Shown here in pieces: positions 43,286-54,880 of a stretch of DNA of 64,000 bases. The position numbers were made by a program, and so were the translations under genes. The DNA lies in contig NC_087259.1 of assembly GCF_037042905.1 (NCBI RefSeq), forward strand, positions 23,422,501 through 23,486,500. Direction: 5' to 3'. Source of the stretch: Lytechinus pictus (lineage: Eukaryota > Echinodermata > Echinoidea > Temnopleuroida > Toxopneustidae). How positions within the stretch are numbered: the first letter of the stretch is position 1; each line of letters begins with the position of its first letter. Below the pieces are notes generated by a model, which was given only the letters and a program-made list of their open reading frames with translations, was not told the DNA's origin and did not search any database.

Positions 43286-43469
43286 ATGAAAACGTCAAGA
43301 AGAAATGCTCTGAAGATCCTTCCTGCTTTCTTCCTTCAAACTGTTTTCCAGCTCGGTGTCATCAAAACATTTGGTGTCTTTCTTCCAGATTTAAGATCAA
43401 ACTTGGGATTAACACCAACGGATATCGGCATCAGCCTCGGTTTGTTCCAAGGTTCCATTTTCGGAATGA
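43286..43469 (+). CDS. MFS transporter (SLC16-like), first coding exon
   Basis: Starts at ATG 43286 and runs MKTSRRNALKILPAFFLQTV, FQLGVIKTFGVFLPDLRSNL, GLTPTDIGISLGLFQGSIFG M, then donor GTATGT at 43470 (phase 1). The first hydrophobic segment (about residues 10-32), followed by GVFLPDLRSNLGLTPTDIG, matches the first transmembrane helix and first loop of monocarboxylate-transporter-like MFS proteins (usual form G-V-F-x-x-x-L-x-x-x-F/L-x-x-S/T-x-x-x-x-x-W). The tryptophan normally following is replaced by Ile-Gly. The ATG is preferred because the frame is open only briefly upstream without another ATG. Predicted to lie in a membrane; the substrate cannot be inferred. A 2.4-kb palindromic element ends about 175 bp upstream. 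Confidence 0.75.
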
Positions 43470-43869
43470 GTATGTATATCAATCATTAATACTGATGATA
43501 TAGTTTACCGAATGCGTTTTAATGATGGCTCTTTGAATGTTTGGGGATTTTAGAACACTATTTTCACACATGCTCATATTCATTTCCGTTAGACATTCTG
43601 GATTTTAAGCCATTTCTGATCGCCATCCTCTGAAATTTCACCAACAAGCAGAAATATACATCAAGTAAGAAGAGCTCATTTCTAGAAAAAAAATTATTGT
43701 GACGTCCAAAATAAAATGGACGGGGCTTGGAGCAAAGCATCTGAAATGCGTTTTCAACAAAAGAAAAGTAATGAAGAAATCATTTAAAATGAAAACGTGA
43801 CAGTTGCAAACAAGAATGTAAATTTCTCTAGGATTTACGAGCCTCATGGTATAGTGAATGACCTAGCAT
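43470..43869 (+). other. start of 10.7-kb intron of gene 2
   Basis: AT-rich and non-coding. Confidence 0.55.
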
Positions 43870-45600
43870 ATAGTCCAGTCAAAATGTGAAAAAAAGAGGG
43901 TAAACCAAAAAAAAATGCAACAGAAACGATTTTTCAGCATAGGACTATTGAGAGCAATTGCATCCCACAATTACATACCAAAAGTACTAAGGGTAATTGA
44001 AGATGTGAAACAATATCTTATTTGCATAAATTCAACGTGGCCGCCATTTTGGTACTCTTTTTACTGTATTTCAGCAAGTATACATGTGTTTTTGAGATGA
44101 ATGGTATTGAGAGAAGTTGGATTTCGCAATTATATTTTTTGAAAATCTAGTTTAATTGAAGATCTGGAATAATGTCTAATTTATATAAATTCATAAAGTT
44201 TGCCTGTTTTTCAAATCCAAAACTTACATGAATACTGTCCAAATTTATGTATTTCGGTTCAGAGAATAATTTAGTTCATAGTATTTTGGATGATATCATT
44301 AAGATTTCGAGAAAGCTTTGTAATAATGTATGTAAGTTGCATAATTCAAAATGACCGCCCTTCCATCATGTTTTATCTGCATCTTAAAGAAACACAATTT
44401 TTGTCTTTGTTTCTGTACCTTTATGTTTTCAGGGTAAATGTATACGTCAAGTAACAGCATTCGAATCATGTAGTGATACTTATGGGATTTTAGTAACGTA
44501 ATAGCAGGAGAACATTGAATAATTGCATATTATTAATTGAATTGAACAATTTACTTCATTCAGCACTTCATGAGCTTCCCGGCGGGGTAAATGAACACAA
44601 TAAGTGGCAGTATTTGAATCGTGTGAAGGTGAACTCTAAGCTATGAACCAATAGCTTCAATTATATTCATAAGTATACAATGCCGTATTGAAAACACATT
44701 TTAAGGGGAAAATAGAAGAAAATAATAGGGGAAAAGAGAGCGAAAAGGAAGCAAATATGCGTATTCAAAAAGAGAAAAGTCTATGACTTAATTGTCTACC
44801 ACAATCATATGACAATTGAGAGAGAAATAAAGTGACCTCATGCACCTTTATGCACGATCTTGCCCCTCCCCCTTCCCACAAATCCCTTTACCCCCTAGCA
44901 ATCTGAATTACCGAGTGGAATAGAAGTCTAATCCATTGACTATGTATATTTTTCATATGACATAGATAGGGCCCCAAAATGACAAAAATACGGTAAAGCA
45001 GCCACTTTGAATTCATGCAAATTATGCATTGTTCCACAGTCTCGACTTTCCTGTTAACTTTTGGTATGTTATTTGGGGATCCAAATCATGTAAAAATGAT
45101 ATTCTTCAACCCTGAAAACTTAGATATCCCTGCTTAAATTCTGTTTGTTGGAGGATGATGAAATACATTTAAAACCATGTTTAATAACGGCCATTTTGAA
45201 TAAAAATTTATGCAAATAAGACATTGTACGAGCTTCGCTTAATCTACATTTTCGATAACTGTTGGAGCCAAAAGATGTCAATGATTTTATCATTCAACCC
45301 TGCTGAAAACAGGCATACCTGCTGAATTGATGTTTATAGGAATATCAGATAATTAATACAGTCAAGGTTATATTCGGACACGATGATGGTCATTTTTAAT
45401 TCATGCAAATTAGACATTGTTCCACACCTTCATGACCTTCGATTTTCATATACTTTTGATATATTTTTGGTACCGTTAATAGATCAATGCTGGAAAAAAA
45501 ATCGTTTCTGTTGCAATTTGTTTCGAATTATTTCATATTTTGACTGGACTAATAAGAAAAAAACAAACGAATTGGTAGGAATCGAGACATAATTGGACAT
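43870..45600 (+). repeat. highly diverged tandem repeats, about 230-270 bp
   Basis: About six units share a block of the form 'ggccgccattttg/gaattcatgcaaattagacattgttccac', followed by ATATACTTTTGGTA-like and AACCCTGAAAAC-like blocks. Only loosely conserved, so old. The CAAT/CCATTTTG motif recurs near 44035, 44345, 45000, 45190 and 45390. Confidence 0.6.
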
Positions 45601-46084
45601 TTCTAAAATATTCCTCTACTTACTCCAGAAATGTCTAAATGAAATGTTCCATTTGGGGAAGTTAATATAATGTTAACAAATCAGAAAAAAAGATAAATCC
45701 CCTAGGCAAGATGACTTCGCAATCATATTTCGTTTCTTTTGGCAATATCTAAAAACGCTTATGATCCAATTACCTGAACTTTGGTCAATTTTCAGGACTA
45801 ATGACAAAGTAAAATGAGAGTGAAAGGCAATAAGCCGCTAAATTAATCACAAAAATGGTTCCCCATTTAACTTTTTAATGTTAAAGTAGCTTCTGGATTC
45901 ATGACACATCGTCTGAATCTGGTAATTCCCAAATTGAAAATAATGAGCTTTTAAAATGGCCGGTTTATTGAAGAAAATATTCGAATACATAATCTTGTAA
46001 CCGTATATGATAAACTCAATAATTTATGTCTGGCTTCGTGAATTTGAAAAGACTTCCGACCGTGTATCTCACAAGTTTGTACAA

Positions 46085-47175
46085 ACTCAATGCCCTCGAC
46101 AGTCAGTCGGCAAGCCCCTGTGGTTAATGAGCAAATGAGCAAGATTTATCCAAGTCCTCTCTTGGCTGAATTCATGTCCTGCAAAATCTCGTAAATTGTG
46201 AGACTTTCTTTCTCAAAGAATTTAACCACTTTCTCCTTGAGTAATATTGATTATTTTTTAACCATGGGCAAGAGTAAATGTTACTCTTTTATATTGGTCA
46301 TTTCTTTTGAATGAAATATTTTGATAAATAAGTGATTTTTTTACCTGAAAAGATGCATCAAACAGAAGTTTCTTCCTCTGTTTTCACTTGCAAATTGTGC
46401 AACATTTTGTGTTTTAGGCACCAACATTATTTATATCATCAGAAAGCTCAAACTCTATACTTTCTTACAATGTCACTCTCGATATGTGGCATCTTTTAGA
46501 TGGGTCAGCAGCCAGATTTTTCCATCAAGATGCAAGACGAGATTTCTGAAATTTCTGAGTAACATAAAATCCAGAGTTCTGATTGGCTGAATAATGTTTT
46601 CAACACAACAGGCGCGGGTAATTTGAAGAGATTACCACATGGTCAGTGTGACCTTGCAGAGGCCGGGGAACATTGGAATTTGCGTGGGTGTGTGGTCTCT
46701 ATGACCAATCAGAGCGCAGTATTCTTGTTTTTGAGCTGCTAAATGTACTTGGCTTATGAAAAGCTGGCTGCTGACCCATCTAAAATACATCTTATAAAAA
46801 TTATATCATATTAAAGCTTAGATATTCAGCTTTATCATTATCTAAAAATCATTTGTGCTTAAATAGAAATTAAGTGTGAAAACAACAACTTTTTTTGCAT
46901 GAAAAATTATCTTGTTTCATGTTTTAGATCAAAAGTTTTCCCTATATTACAACATCCTTTTAAAAATCCAAACACATAACCTGAAAGAATGATTCTTCTT
47001 CTTTACAAAGATACCAAAAACATGAAATTTTGTCAATATTTAGAGCAGCAATGGCCGAATAAAAAGAGGTGTTTTGGTTCGAACCAAGCACATTAACTAT
47101 GCAAAAACCCTCTAGTCATGAATATGACTTGGATAAAGAAGCTACTTTTTCAGGGCTTGCCGACTGACTGTCGAC
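46085..47175. mobile_element. 1.1-kb foldback element
   Basis: Outer arms: CTCGACAGTCAGTCGGCAAG (46094) with CTTGCCGACTGACTGTCGAC (47156). Second pair: AAGATTTATCCAAGTC (46140) with GACTTGGATAAAGAAG (47129). Inner pair: AGATGGGTCAGCAGCCAG (46498) with CTGGCTGCTGACCCATCT (46764). Non-coding. Confidence 0.75.
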
Positions 47176-47424
47176 GATCGGATCGTCTTAAAAAGATGTA
47201 TTCATCAGTTTTCGTTACAGTCCTTTTGTAACTGACAATTGCATCTCGACAAAGAGTTAATAACGAGGACGAGGTCACATGAGTGACCAAGGGTATTAAT
47301 TGTCTCCTCACCTCTTCTTTCCCTTTTCGGCTTGTGACATGGAATGAATGTAGATCAGGGTTTTTTTTTTTGCTAGATTTTTGCAAAACAAGGAGCGGGT
47401 GTGACCAGTTGGTTTGGCCCATTG

Positions 47425-48260
47425 CATTGGCGGCGGAAGCAGGGACGGATCTAGTTTTCGCCAAGGGGGGGGGGGGTAGTCCTAACTAAAGACTGAAGTT
47501 TTAAGTACTTCTTAGCTTTATTCTTACTAACAATAGTTGAAATAAGATATATCGAAACAGGGGCCGCGGAAAGGTGGAATGGGGCTTCCAAAACGGTATA
47601 CAAAGACGTAAAAATGACCATCTGATTGTGATTGTTTGCATGGTCAGCCCACCCACTTTCAAAACCGTTCCGTGGCCCCTTCATTAGGCCTAAATAAATG
47701 ATGGGAGCGCGAAGCGTAACCTCAAATCTTTTGGTATGTCATGCATTCAGACCTGAAAATTGAAAATTCTGAGCATTTTCTTTTAATCACAAACAAGATG
47801 CTTATATAACTGAAATAATGCGAGCGCGAAGCGCGAGTTGGGTTTTTTTTTGGAGATAAATAAGCCTTTATTACTTCGTAATCATGAAGAGAATTGGTAT
47901 CTGCCTAGATTAAGAATGCAAGCGCGAAGCGCGGGATGATTCCTTTTAATATAAAATCTGAAAACTGTTATTTTATGCACGCCTATTAATAAAAACAAGA
48001 TATATATGTTCATAAACAATAAAAGCGCGAACTGATTTTTATTTTGTATGTATATATATCGCGCTTGAACCGTTTAAGCACTGTTTGATACTTTGGAAAA
48101 TTTCGAGAAGGATATGGATCTCACTAAAAATAAATGATGCAAGTGCGACGGGCGAGATTAATTTTTTGGTGGTTTAGACGTAAAACGTGACAATTTAAGC
48201 ACTTTTCGTAATTACGAACATGATTTTTTTTCCTTGAGGGATTAACCCCCATACCCCCCC
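47425..48260. repeat. repeat debris with GAGCGCGAAGCGCGAG units
   Basis: Begins with one end of a GGCGGCGGAAGC element and a G-run (47465-47476). Then come units of about 120 bp with GCGAGCGCGAAGCGCGAG, TTTTAATCACAAACAAGATG and similar, related to 39540-39985. Ends in a C-run near 48250. No gene. Confidence 0.6.
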
Positions 48261-48654
48261 CCCTCGACTCGCCACTATGAAATTCTGGTTTCAACATACA
48301 TACGGAAAATATCAAATTACTATATACATCTACAATGTAGATGACACAACTTGTGATTACAAGTATTCGTAAGTAGAAAAGATCGATTATGTTCTTGTTT
48401 GCAAGATTGCGAATTTTATTTTTGTTATATACGATATACAGAGAAAAATTACAGCTCTTGGTAACTGTTGCATGCAACTGGCATGCACATTCAGAGTGAA
48501 AGATGCGATAAATGAGATGCAAATAAAACATGTAAAAGGGTATTTCCAGAGCTTAATGATAGTCCTGTTATGAAAAATAATCATTTTACTACATACATTT
48601 ATGAGAGACAAACCGTCTAATTCAAGTTTTCACAATAAAAAGAAATCTGTGAGA

Positions 48655-48725
48655 AGCGTCGTGGTGTAGCGGTTCTGACTCAGACCTTGTAATCAGAGGG
48701 CGGCGTGTTTGAATCCCACCATGAC
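48655..48725 (+). repeat. tRNA-derived SINE
   Basis: GTCGTGGTGTAGCGGTTCTG (A box) and GTGTTTGAATCCCACCATGA (B box) about 50 bp apart. The ends GTCGTGG and CCATGAC pair like an acceptor stem with one G-T pair. The anticodon arm does not fold cleanly and the sequence runs on into CCAGCGGCATACCTGCATGC, as in SINE families. Confidence 0.6.
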
Positions 48726-48837
48726 CCAGCGGCATACCTGCATGCCATCTGTCAGTTTGGAGTCCGTTTCGTTGGTGTGACCTTCGCAAAATATCAGTGT
48801 AACGATAGTTTAATATAATTCCATTTATTGAATGGTT

Positions 48838-49626
48838 TAGTATTGTATTGTATTGTATTTATTTAATCACGGTAAAACTTACATTCAGTCATAACAGACT
48901 GCTTTTCAGCAAGTCCGTGAACATTAAAAACATGTAAAAGTGAGACAATACGAAAATATTTGAAAATATTACAGTAACACATAAAATAAAACATACATAA
49001 ATAAAATGAAAAACAATAAGTAAAACTACATTAAACCCTAGTGCGAAGAGAAATCATAGAAATTCTCTAGCCCCCCCCCCCCCCCGGCAGATGAGTTAGG
49101 AGTCGATGGAATTAACTGATGTCATAAATAAAGAGAACTGATCCAATTGACGCGTATAACTTGGTATGGAATTAAATAATTGAATACCTATATAGAGACC
49201 GCCGTCCCTTATAAAATTTGCTTTTGGTTTTTCGAGATTAATCCTACACTGGTAATTTCGAAGAGAATAATTACTTTTCTTGATACTTATTTTGGAGCAC
49301 AAGAAAGATGGAAGTTGTCCATGAAGTAATTTAAATATAAAGGAAACTGCCTGTTTTTCCATCGCAATTCTAACTTGTCAATGTTCAGAGTAGAATACAA
49401 CAGGTTGGTACTGTATCTATAATCAACTCTTAAGACCATACGCAGTGCTCGATTTTGAAGAACACTCAATTCTTTAAAAAATTGAACCATACGATAGAGC
49501 AGTAATCAAAGTGTGGTTGAAAGAGTGAATATAGCAGTATTCAGACTGATGTATGGCCCGAGTCGTTTCAAACAATACAGGGGTTTTGTTGATTTCGTCT
49601 CAACAAATTTAACATGTGCATTCCAG
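48838..49626 (-). pseudogene. CR1/Jockey-like LINE, 3' portion
   Basis: Minus strand from the MITE junction: NWNAHVKFVE, then LYCLKRLGPY, HFDYCSIVWFN-type sequence (across frameshifts), FKELSVLQNRALRMVLRVDY and LELRWKNRQ, then MEKQAVSFIFKLLHGQLPSF. The 3' end is a TACAA-type repeat tail (48840-48867). Its upstream part continues at 52851-53105 on the other side of the inserted MITE. Confidence 0.8.
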
Positions 49627-52600
49627 TTAAAGGGATGGTCCAGGCTGAAACTATTTATAGCTTAATAAATAGAGTAGAATTCACTAAGCAAAATGCCGAA
49701 AATTTCATTAAAATCGGATAACAAATAACAAAGTTAATGAATTTTAAAATTTAGCAATATTTTCTGAAAACAGTCGTCATGAATATTCATTAGGTGGGCT
49801 GATGATGTCACATCCCCACTTGTTCTTTTGTATTTTATTATATGAAATTAGGTTTATTCAATTTTTTTCCTTTAAGAACTAGAAAAATTGTATTGGCTAC
49901 TGATTTAGTGCATTAGATATTTATTGTTGCAACTTATTTCATTATAAGGGAGACATATTATTCACACAAGTATGAAATAATGGAAAAAATATGTTTTTAT
50001 GTAATAATATAAGAAAACGGAAAGTGGAGATGTGACATCATCAACCCACCTAATGAATATTCATGACGACTGTTTTCACAAAATATTGCTACACTTTAAG
50101 CTTCAATAACTTTATTATTTGTTATCCGATTTTGATGAAATTTTCGGCATTTTGCTCAGTGAATTCTACTCTATGTATTAAGATATAAATATAACAACTT
50201 ATACTCTGTCATTTCTGGTACCGTAGTAACACAACTATGGAGTACTGAGTCATTCCCATTTCGGAAAGGAATTTTTCAGGGGGATCCCCTATCACCGCTC
50301 ATTTTTACCATGTGTATTAACCCCCTTCTCGAATATTTGAAATCAAATGACAAATTCGGTTATACGTCGTCTGAAAGTAAATATGTGACTACTTTTTTCG
50401 CTGATGATTTCTGCCTATTGACTTCTAACAGTAGGTCTCACCAGCGAATCATGAATACTCTGACTTCTCATGTCTCTAGTCTGGGTCTCAAACTAAAGCC
50501 ATCGAAATGTAGGTCATTGTCAATCTCTAGTGGAGTAATAAACAAAACTACCTCATTTCAAATAGAGGGCCAGAATGTTTTGTCACTGAGTGTTACTGAC
50601 AACCGTTTTAAGTTCCTTGGGTCACTTGTCACTGATAATGATAATTCCAGGTCAGTTTATGAATACCTCAATGAAATTATAACGTCAGGATTACGTAATA
50701 TAGATGCTTCCTTAGTACGTCCAGTCTATAAATTGGAAATCTATTCAAGATATTTTCTACCATCAATTAGATTCCATGTCACAGTGAATGATCTTTGTCA
50801 AACACATTTAAAGCAGCTTGATGCTCTCACAAATAGATATGCAAAGAAGTGATCTGGCCTTGCTCACCCAGCCACCCTGGCAATGATTCACATGCCAGAA
50901 GGCCTGGATATTCCATCCATCTCTGACTTGTACATTGAATGCCACACTCTCGCTCATGTCCACATTCGGGAAAGGAGTGATTCCAAAGTCAATGAGTGTT
51001 TGGATTCCAAACTTGAAAGAGAGAAAAAGTGGACAAGAAAAGTGTCTGCTACTGTGCAGTCTGAAAAGATCTGGGATGATGTACATGTACAAAATCTAAC
51101 ATCAGCTAATAAACAAAAACTTGCAGTAAAAAACTCGTGTAAACAACGGGTGTCAGAATACTGGCGAAGTCATGTAAGAAACCTGGCGGTGCAAGGAAAA
51201 ACCCTTGAATTAATTAGTATAGAAACCAATAATTCCCAGTGGAAGAGTGTGGCATACAATCTACCCGAGAGAGTAACCAAATTTATGCTTAATGCTCTAA
51301 CGGACTCATTGAATACACGGGCAAATTTGCTTACATGGGGTAAAAGGTCAAGCGATAGGTGCACGAAATGTTGTAATCGTGAAACACTTCACCATGTGCT
51401 TAATCATTGTCCAGTTGCCTTGGAACAAGGCCGTTTCACTTGGCGCCACAACAATGTATTAAATCATATCGTTGAGGTCGCCAAGTCGGGTATTGATGCG
51501 CACAGTGAATCTGTATCGGGTCCTGTCATCCAAATTGATCTCGCAGGTGACGCGCGGTCTGTCCGGTCTACTGTACCTCTTGCATGCACCCAAACAGACT
51601 TAATCCCAGATATGTGCATATTTTGGAAACGGGATAAGAAACTTGCAATTATTGAACTCACGGTTCCTTTCGAAACAAATCTGATCAGGGCAAATGAACG
51701 AAAATCAAATAAATATGCACCTATGATTTCGGACATAGAAGCCAATGGTTTCGATGTACTTTTCTTTCCTATAGAAATAGGTTCCAGGGGCTATATCAAT
51801 AACGACAATTCACAAAAGCTGAAGAAATTTCTCTCGTTATTTGGGAAACCAGTGCCTTTCAAGACCTTTCGGGATAAACTTGCGTCACTTGCCATCACTT
51901 CTTCATTTGTAATATATTCGGCCAAGGAGGAACCCGTATGGGAATGTCATAACCCACTAATGTAAAAAAATGTAATAATAACCAAATACCGTAAGACAAA
52001 CAAAAATAATTTTAACAAAAAAAATACGACGACTTATTGTGAGGATTTCCAAAATGTGACCCCCCCCCCCCATAACATACACTCTCGGGGATATTTTGTT
52101 CAATGTATTGCCTTTGGTGGGCGTATGGGCCTTCCGACTGTTGATTGATCAAATGCATTCGTTTCGTGTGCAATTTTCTTTGCCCAGCGGTTGGTGGATT
52201 CATGTGTTGACCAGCCCAATGCTTTTTCTTTCTTCTTTCTGAGAGTGTATGATGTGTGGAGGGAAACAAATATCCATTTATATGTATCCAAGGAAGACAG
52301 AAACGTAATCTGGTCATTTGCCTGTGTCGGGGTATAATTATGTGCAATCATTTGAATTTATGTAATGCCCTGGAAGTCACATGTTGTTTTTCTTTCTCTT
52401 TCTCTCTCACACCCCCCCCCCACTCTCTCTCTCCCACCAGCCCTCACCCTCTCACTCTCTCTCCTCTCTCTTTTACTCTCCCCCTTTCTCATTCCTTCTC
52501 TTCTATTTTTTTTATTTCACCTTTGTATGTACCATCTCTCCCTTCTTTTATTTCTATACCTCTCTTTTCTTAATTGCTTTAGTTCCCGTTTTTTTTCTAC

Positions 52601-52850
52601 ATACTGTACTTCTTTATAATAATTTCATGCTTGTTTTAATATTTTGATTCGGGGTAATTATAGTAATGTATTGTATATGCTATTATGTTAATATAATCTA
52701 TGTTATTTATGTATGCCCTGCTTGTTCTGTTACTCAGATATGTCCTGGGCGTTCCTTTCTTCTATGTTTGTATATATTTTATTCCTTTGTTTGAACGATT
52801 TGAATGTTAATAAAGTGATGAATTACTACAAGCCCGGACCATCCCTTTAA
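49627..52850. mobile_element. complete GGGATGGTCC MITE split by a LINE
   Basis: Starts TTAAAGGGATGGTCCAGGCT at 49627 and ends AGCCCGGACCATCCCTTTAA at 52850. The arms are inverted over about 280 bp (CAGTCGTCATGAATATTCAT, then TAGGTGGGCTGATGATGTCA, mirrored at 50030-50080). The right arm is interrupted at about 50191 by a LINE that ends at about 52830. Flanking TTAA is duplicated: taking out the element and one TTAA leaves the surrounding LINE in frame (S-A-P-L-N-W-N-A). Confidence 0.88.
50191..52830 (+). pseudogene. 5'-truncated LINE with restriction-like endonuclease (R2/NeSL/Hero type)
   Basis: The + strand frame begins within the reverse transcriptase: KGIFQGDPLSPLIFTMCINP (about 50265), FFADDFCLLTS (50396), LGLKLKPSKCRSLSIS, FKFLGSLV. 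One TGA at 50850-50852 (context RYAKK-stop-SGLAHPATLA) interrupts an otherwise continuous frame to TAA at 51963-51965. The C-terminal part has the CCHC knuckle (C-T-K-C-C...H-H-V-L-N-H-C, near 51365) and the nuclease motif (PDMCIFWKRD ... AIIELTVPFE, about 51610-51670). The 3' untranslated part is CT-rich (52390-52570) and ends AATAAAGTGATGAATTACTA with no poly(A). The missing 5' part includes the N-terminal zinc fingers and about half of the reverse transcriptase. Confidence 0.85.
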
Positions 52851-53105
52851 GCGGTGCACTGAGCATAACGCCAAGGTATTTGCACTCTTCCACTCTTGAT
52901 TTTTTCACCGTCAATTTGAACTTGTGCATTTGCAAATGCTAATAATTTACGCCTTGATCCAAATATGATAAATTCACATTTCTTAGGGTTCAGTAATAAT
53001 TCATTACATTTCAACCAGTCTGAAATCCGTGCCAAATCTTCATTTAGACAGGAACATAAATCAGAAACATTATCTGATGAATAGTCAGGCTTTGATTAAA
53101 GTCGT
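52851..53105 (-). pseudogene. CR1/Jockey-like LINE, portion upstream of the MITE
   Basis: Minus strand: SSDNVSDLCSCLNEDLARIS, DWLKCNELLLNPKKCEFIIF, GSRRKLLAFANAQVQIDGEK, and in a second frame VEECKYLGVMLSAPL, reaching the TTAA at 52850. This is the reverse transcriptase palm/thumb region that continues at 49626. It is cut at about 53105 by the tail of the next LINE. Confidence 0.8.
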
Positions 53106-53129
53106 GTGTTGTGAAACATCGCCTTAGTT

Positions 53130-54150
53130 ATAATTACGTTCAATTCAATTCAACATTTATTTCCAATTCATTAAAATTACAAGTTGAGAACATGATCATG
53201 TACATACAAAGAGACAATAAACATGGAAACATATCATTAGAACATAAATAAATACAGACGAAAGTGATAAAGTATTGTTGCCAGATCATTGAAACAATAT
53301 AAAAACAAGGCGATAGATAAATGAATGGGAAACAGGAGTGCACTAAAAAAAAACAGGAGAATGCTTGTTAAAACGCACAAACCTATAAAGTGAATTGATT
53401 CTTAAAATAATTGTAATATAATTATGGATGCGGCAAGTAGCAAAATAATAAAAGCAAATAAAAAAAAAAAAATTAAAAAACAGAAACATTAAAAATATCA
53501 ACAAGACATAAAGCAAACCTAATGGAAATTTATCGTACGATGGTTCAAGATTCAGACTATTCCATATTGTGGGACCAGTGTGACGCAATGAAAGTTTAGA
53601 TATGTCATTCTTGTAATTCCATCTGAGTGAAGTTTACGTGACGACCTTGTATAGTGATTATGTATATTACAATTGAAAGAAGACATATTCATTAATTGAG
53701 GAGAAAGGGTTCCAGTATGACACCGGTACATTAAAGAAGCAATCTGTAGTTTATTAATAACTTTTAATCTAAGGGTTCTTAACGACTGAAATAGTTTCGA
53801 AGTAGGTGCTCTATAATCTGATCCCATACAAATATCTTTAGCTTTATTTCTGTAACAAAAACAATTTGTGTAGATGGCAAGAATATGTATTCCCCCGTAT
53901 TGAGTTACAATAGGTCAAATGTGATAAAATGAAAGCGTTATAAGAGTAAATAAAATGTGTTTTGGCAAATCATATTTGAGTCGAACTCCAATAAAACGAG
54001 AAACCTTATTACAAATAAAATTAATATGAACATCCCAACAGAGTGTGTTACTCAACATAACACCTAGAAATTGCACAGAGTCTTAGAATTGGAGACGGGT
54101 TCCGTCTACCTTGAAAAAATGTCGCAAGAATTTTGTTGTAAATATTTGCC
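53130..54150 (-). pseudogene. second LINE fragment abutting exon 2 of gene 2
   Basis: Minus strand: KVDGTRLQF (54110), then FLGVMLSNTLCWDVHINFIC (54060-54010), further thumb motifs with a stop, GSDYRAPTSKLFQSLRTLRL (53825), KVINKLQIASLMYRCHTGTL and NHYTRSSRKLH. The 3' end is a TTGAA repeat tail (53133-53155). It is a 5'-truncated CR1/Jockey-like element and reaches within about 15-40 bp of the splice acceptor at 54164. Confidence 0.75.
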
Positions 54151-54164
54151 GACTCTCCTCTTAG

Positions 54165-54314
54165 GTCCTATCTCAGTATACATCTATTGTAAAGGAGAAC
54201 GCAGATGTCGTCATTTTCTGCTGATTTGTGGCGCTATACTTGCTTCTGGAGGAGTGCTCATGACGGCTACCATTTCTAACAATGCTCAACTCGCTGCTTA
54301 CCTCACATTATCTG
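54165..54314 (+). CDS. MFS transporter (SLC16-like), second exon
   Basis: The acceptor gactctcctcttag ends at 54164; the donor GTATGT begins at 54315; phase 1 on both sides, so it joins exon 43286-43469 in frame (A+GT = Ser). It encodes SPISVYIYCKGERRCRHFLL, ICGAILASGGVLMTATISNN, AQLAAYLTLSG. This matches the second and third transmembrane helices of SLC16-type proteins: the G-P-x...R-x-x-x-R-R loop and the G-G-x-L-x-x-x-G helix, then the next helix starting QLxxYLTxSG. Further exons should encode at least nine more helices but were not found before 64000. Exon 1 and exon 2 together give 111 codons. Confidence 0.75.
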
Positions 54315-54350
54315 GTATGTATTAGGCCTATCTCTGAAAGTCAATAGTTT

Positions 54351-54354
<4 letters not shown>

Positions 54355-54418
<64 letters not shown>

Positions 54419-54458
54419 TAGTAGTAGTATTAGTAGTATAGTAGTAGTAGTAGTAGTA

Positions 54459-54490
<32 letters not shown>

Positions 54491-54587
54491 TAGTAGTAGT
54501 AGGCCTATAGTAGTAGCAGCAGTAGTAGCAGCAGCAGCAGTATAGTAGTAGTAGTAGTATAGTAGTAGTAGTAGTAGTATAGTAGTA

Positions 54588-54618
<31 letters not shown>

Positions 54619-54660
54619 TGTAGTAGTAGAAGTTGTATAGTAGTAGGAGGAGGAGGAGTA
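54355..54660. repeat. AGT/GTA microsatellite
   Basis: About 300 bp of GTA repeats with scattered TATA, GCA and GGA changes, 40 bp after the donor of exon 2. Confidence 0.95.
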
Positions 54661-54684
54661 TATCTGTTGTGTATCAAGGGAATT

Positions 54685-54880
54685 TGAAATAATATACAAA
54701 TATACAATGACACTCGAGGATCTGGCTAAAACTATTCGCATCGAAGGAACATCATATAGTACTATTCTCCCGAGGGCCATCGGCCCGAGGGAGAATAGTA
54801 CTATGTTATGTTCCTGAGTGCAAATAGTTTTAGCCAGTTCCGAGAATGGGTCATTGTATATTTGTTTTATATATCCCTTC
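54685..54880. mobile_element. 200-bp hairpin MITE
   Basis: The inner stem ATAGTACTATTCTCCCGAGG (54756) returns as CCTCGGGAGAATAGTACTAT in inverse sense up to about 54803. The outer arms TGGCTAAAACTATTCGCA and TGCAAATAGTTTTAGCCA, then ATATACAAATATACAATGAC and its inverse, extend it. Confidence 0.8.

Noticed and set aside
47150..47464. 104-codon minus-strand frame
   Set aside because: Crosses the end of a foldback element and a GGCGGCGGAAGC repeat end; not supported.
48655..48725. Functional tRNA gene
   Set aside because: The acceptor stem pairs, but the anticodon arm does not fold cleanly and the sequence runs on as in a SINE body.
52256..52647. Overlapping + strand frames rich in Ser, Leu and Phe
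   Set aside because: They lie in the CT-rich 3' untranslated part of the RLE-type LINE.
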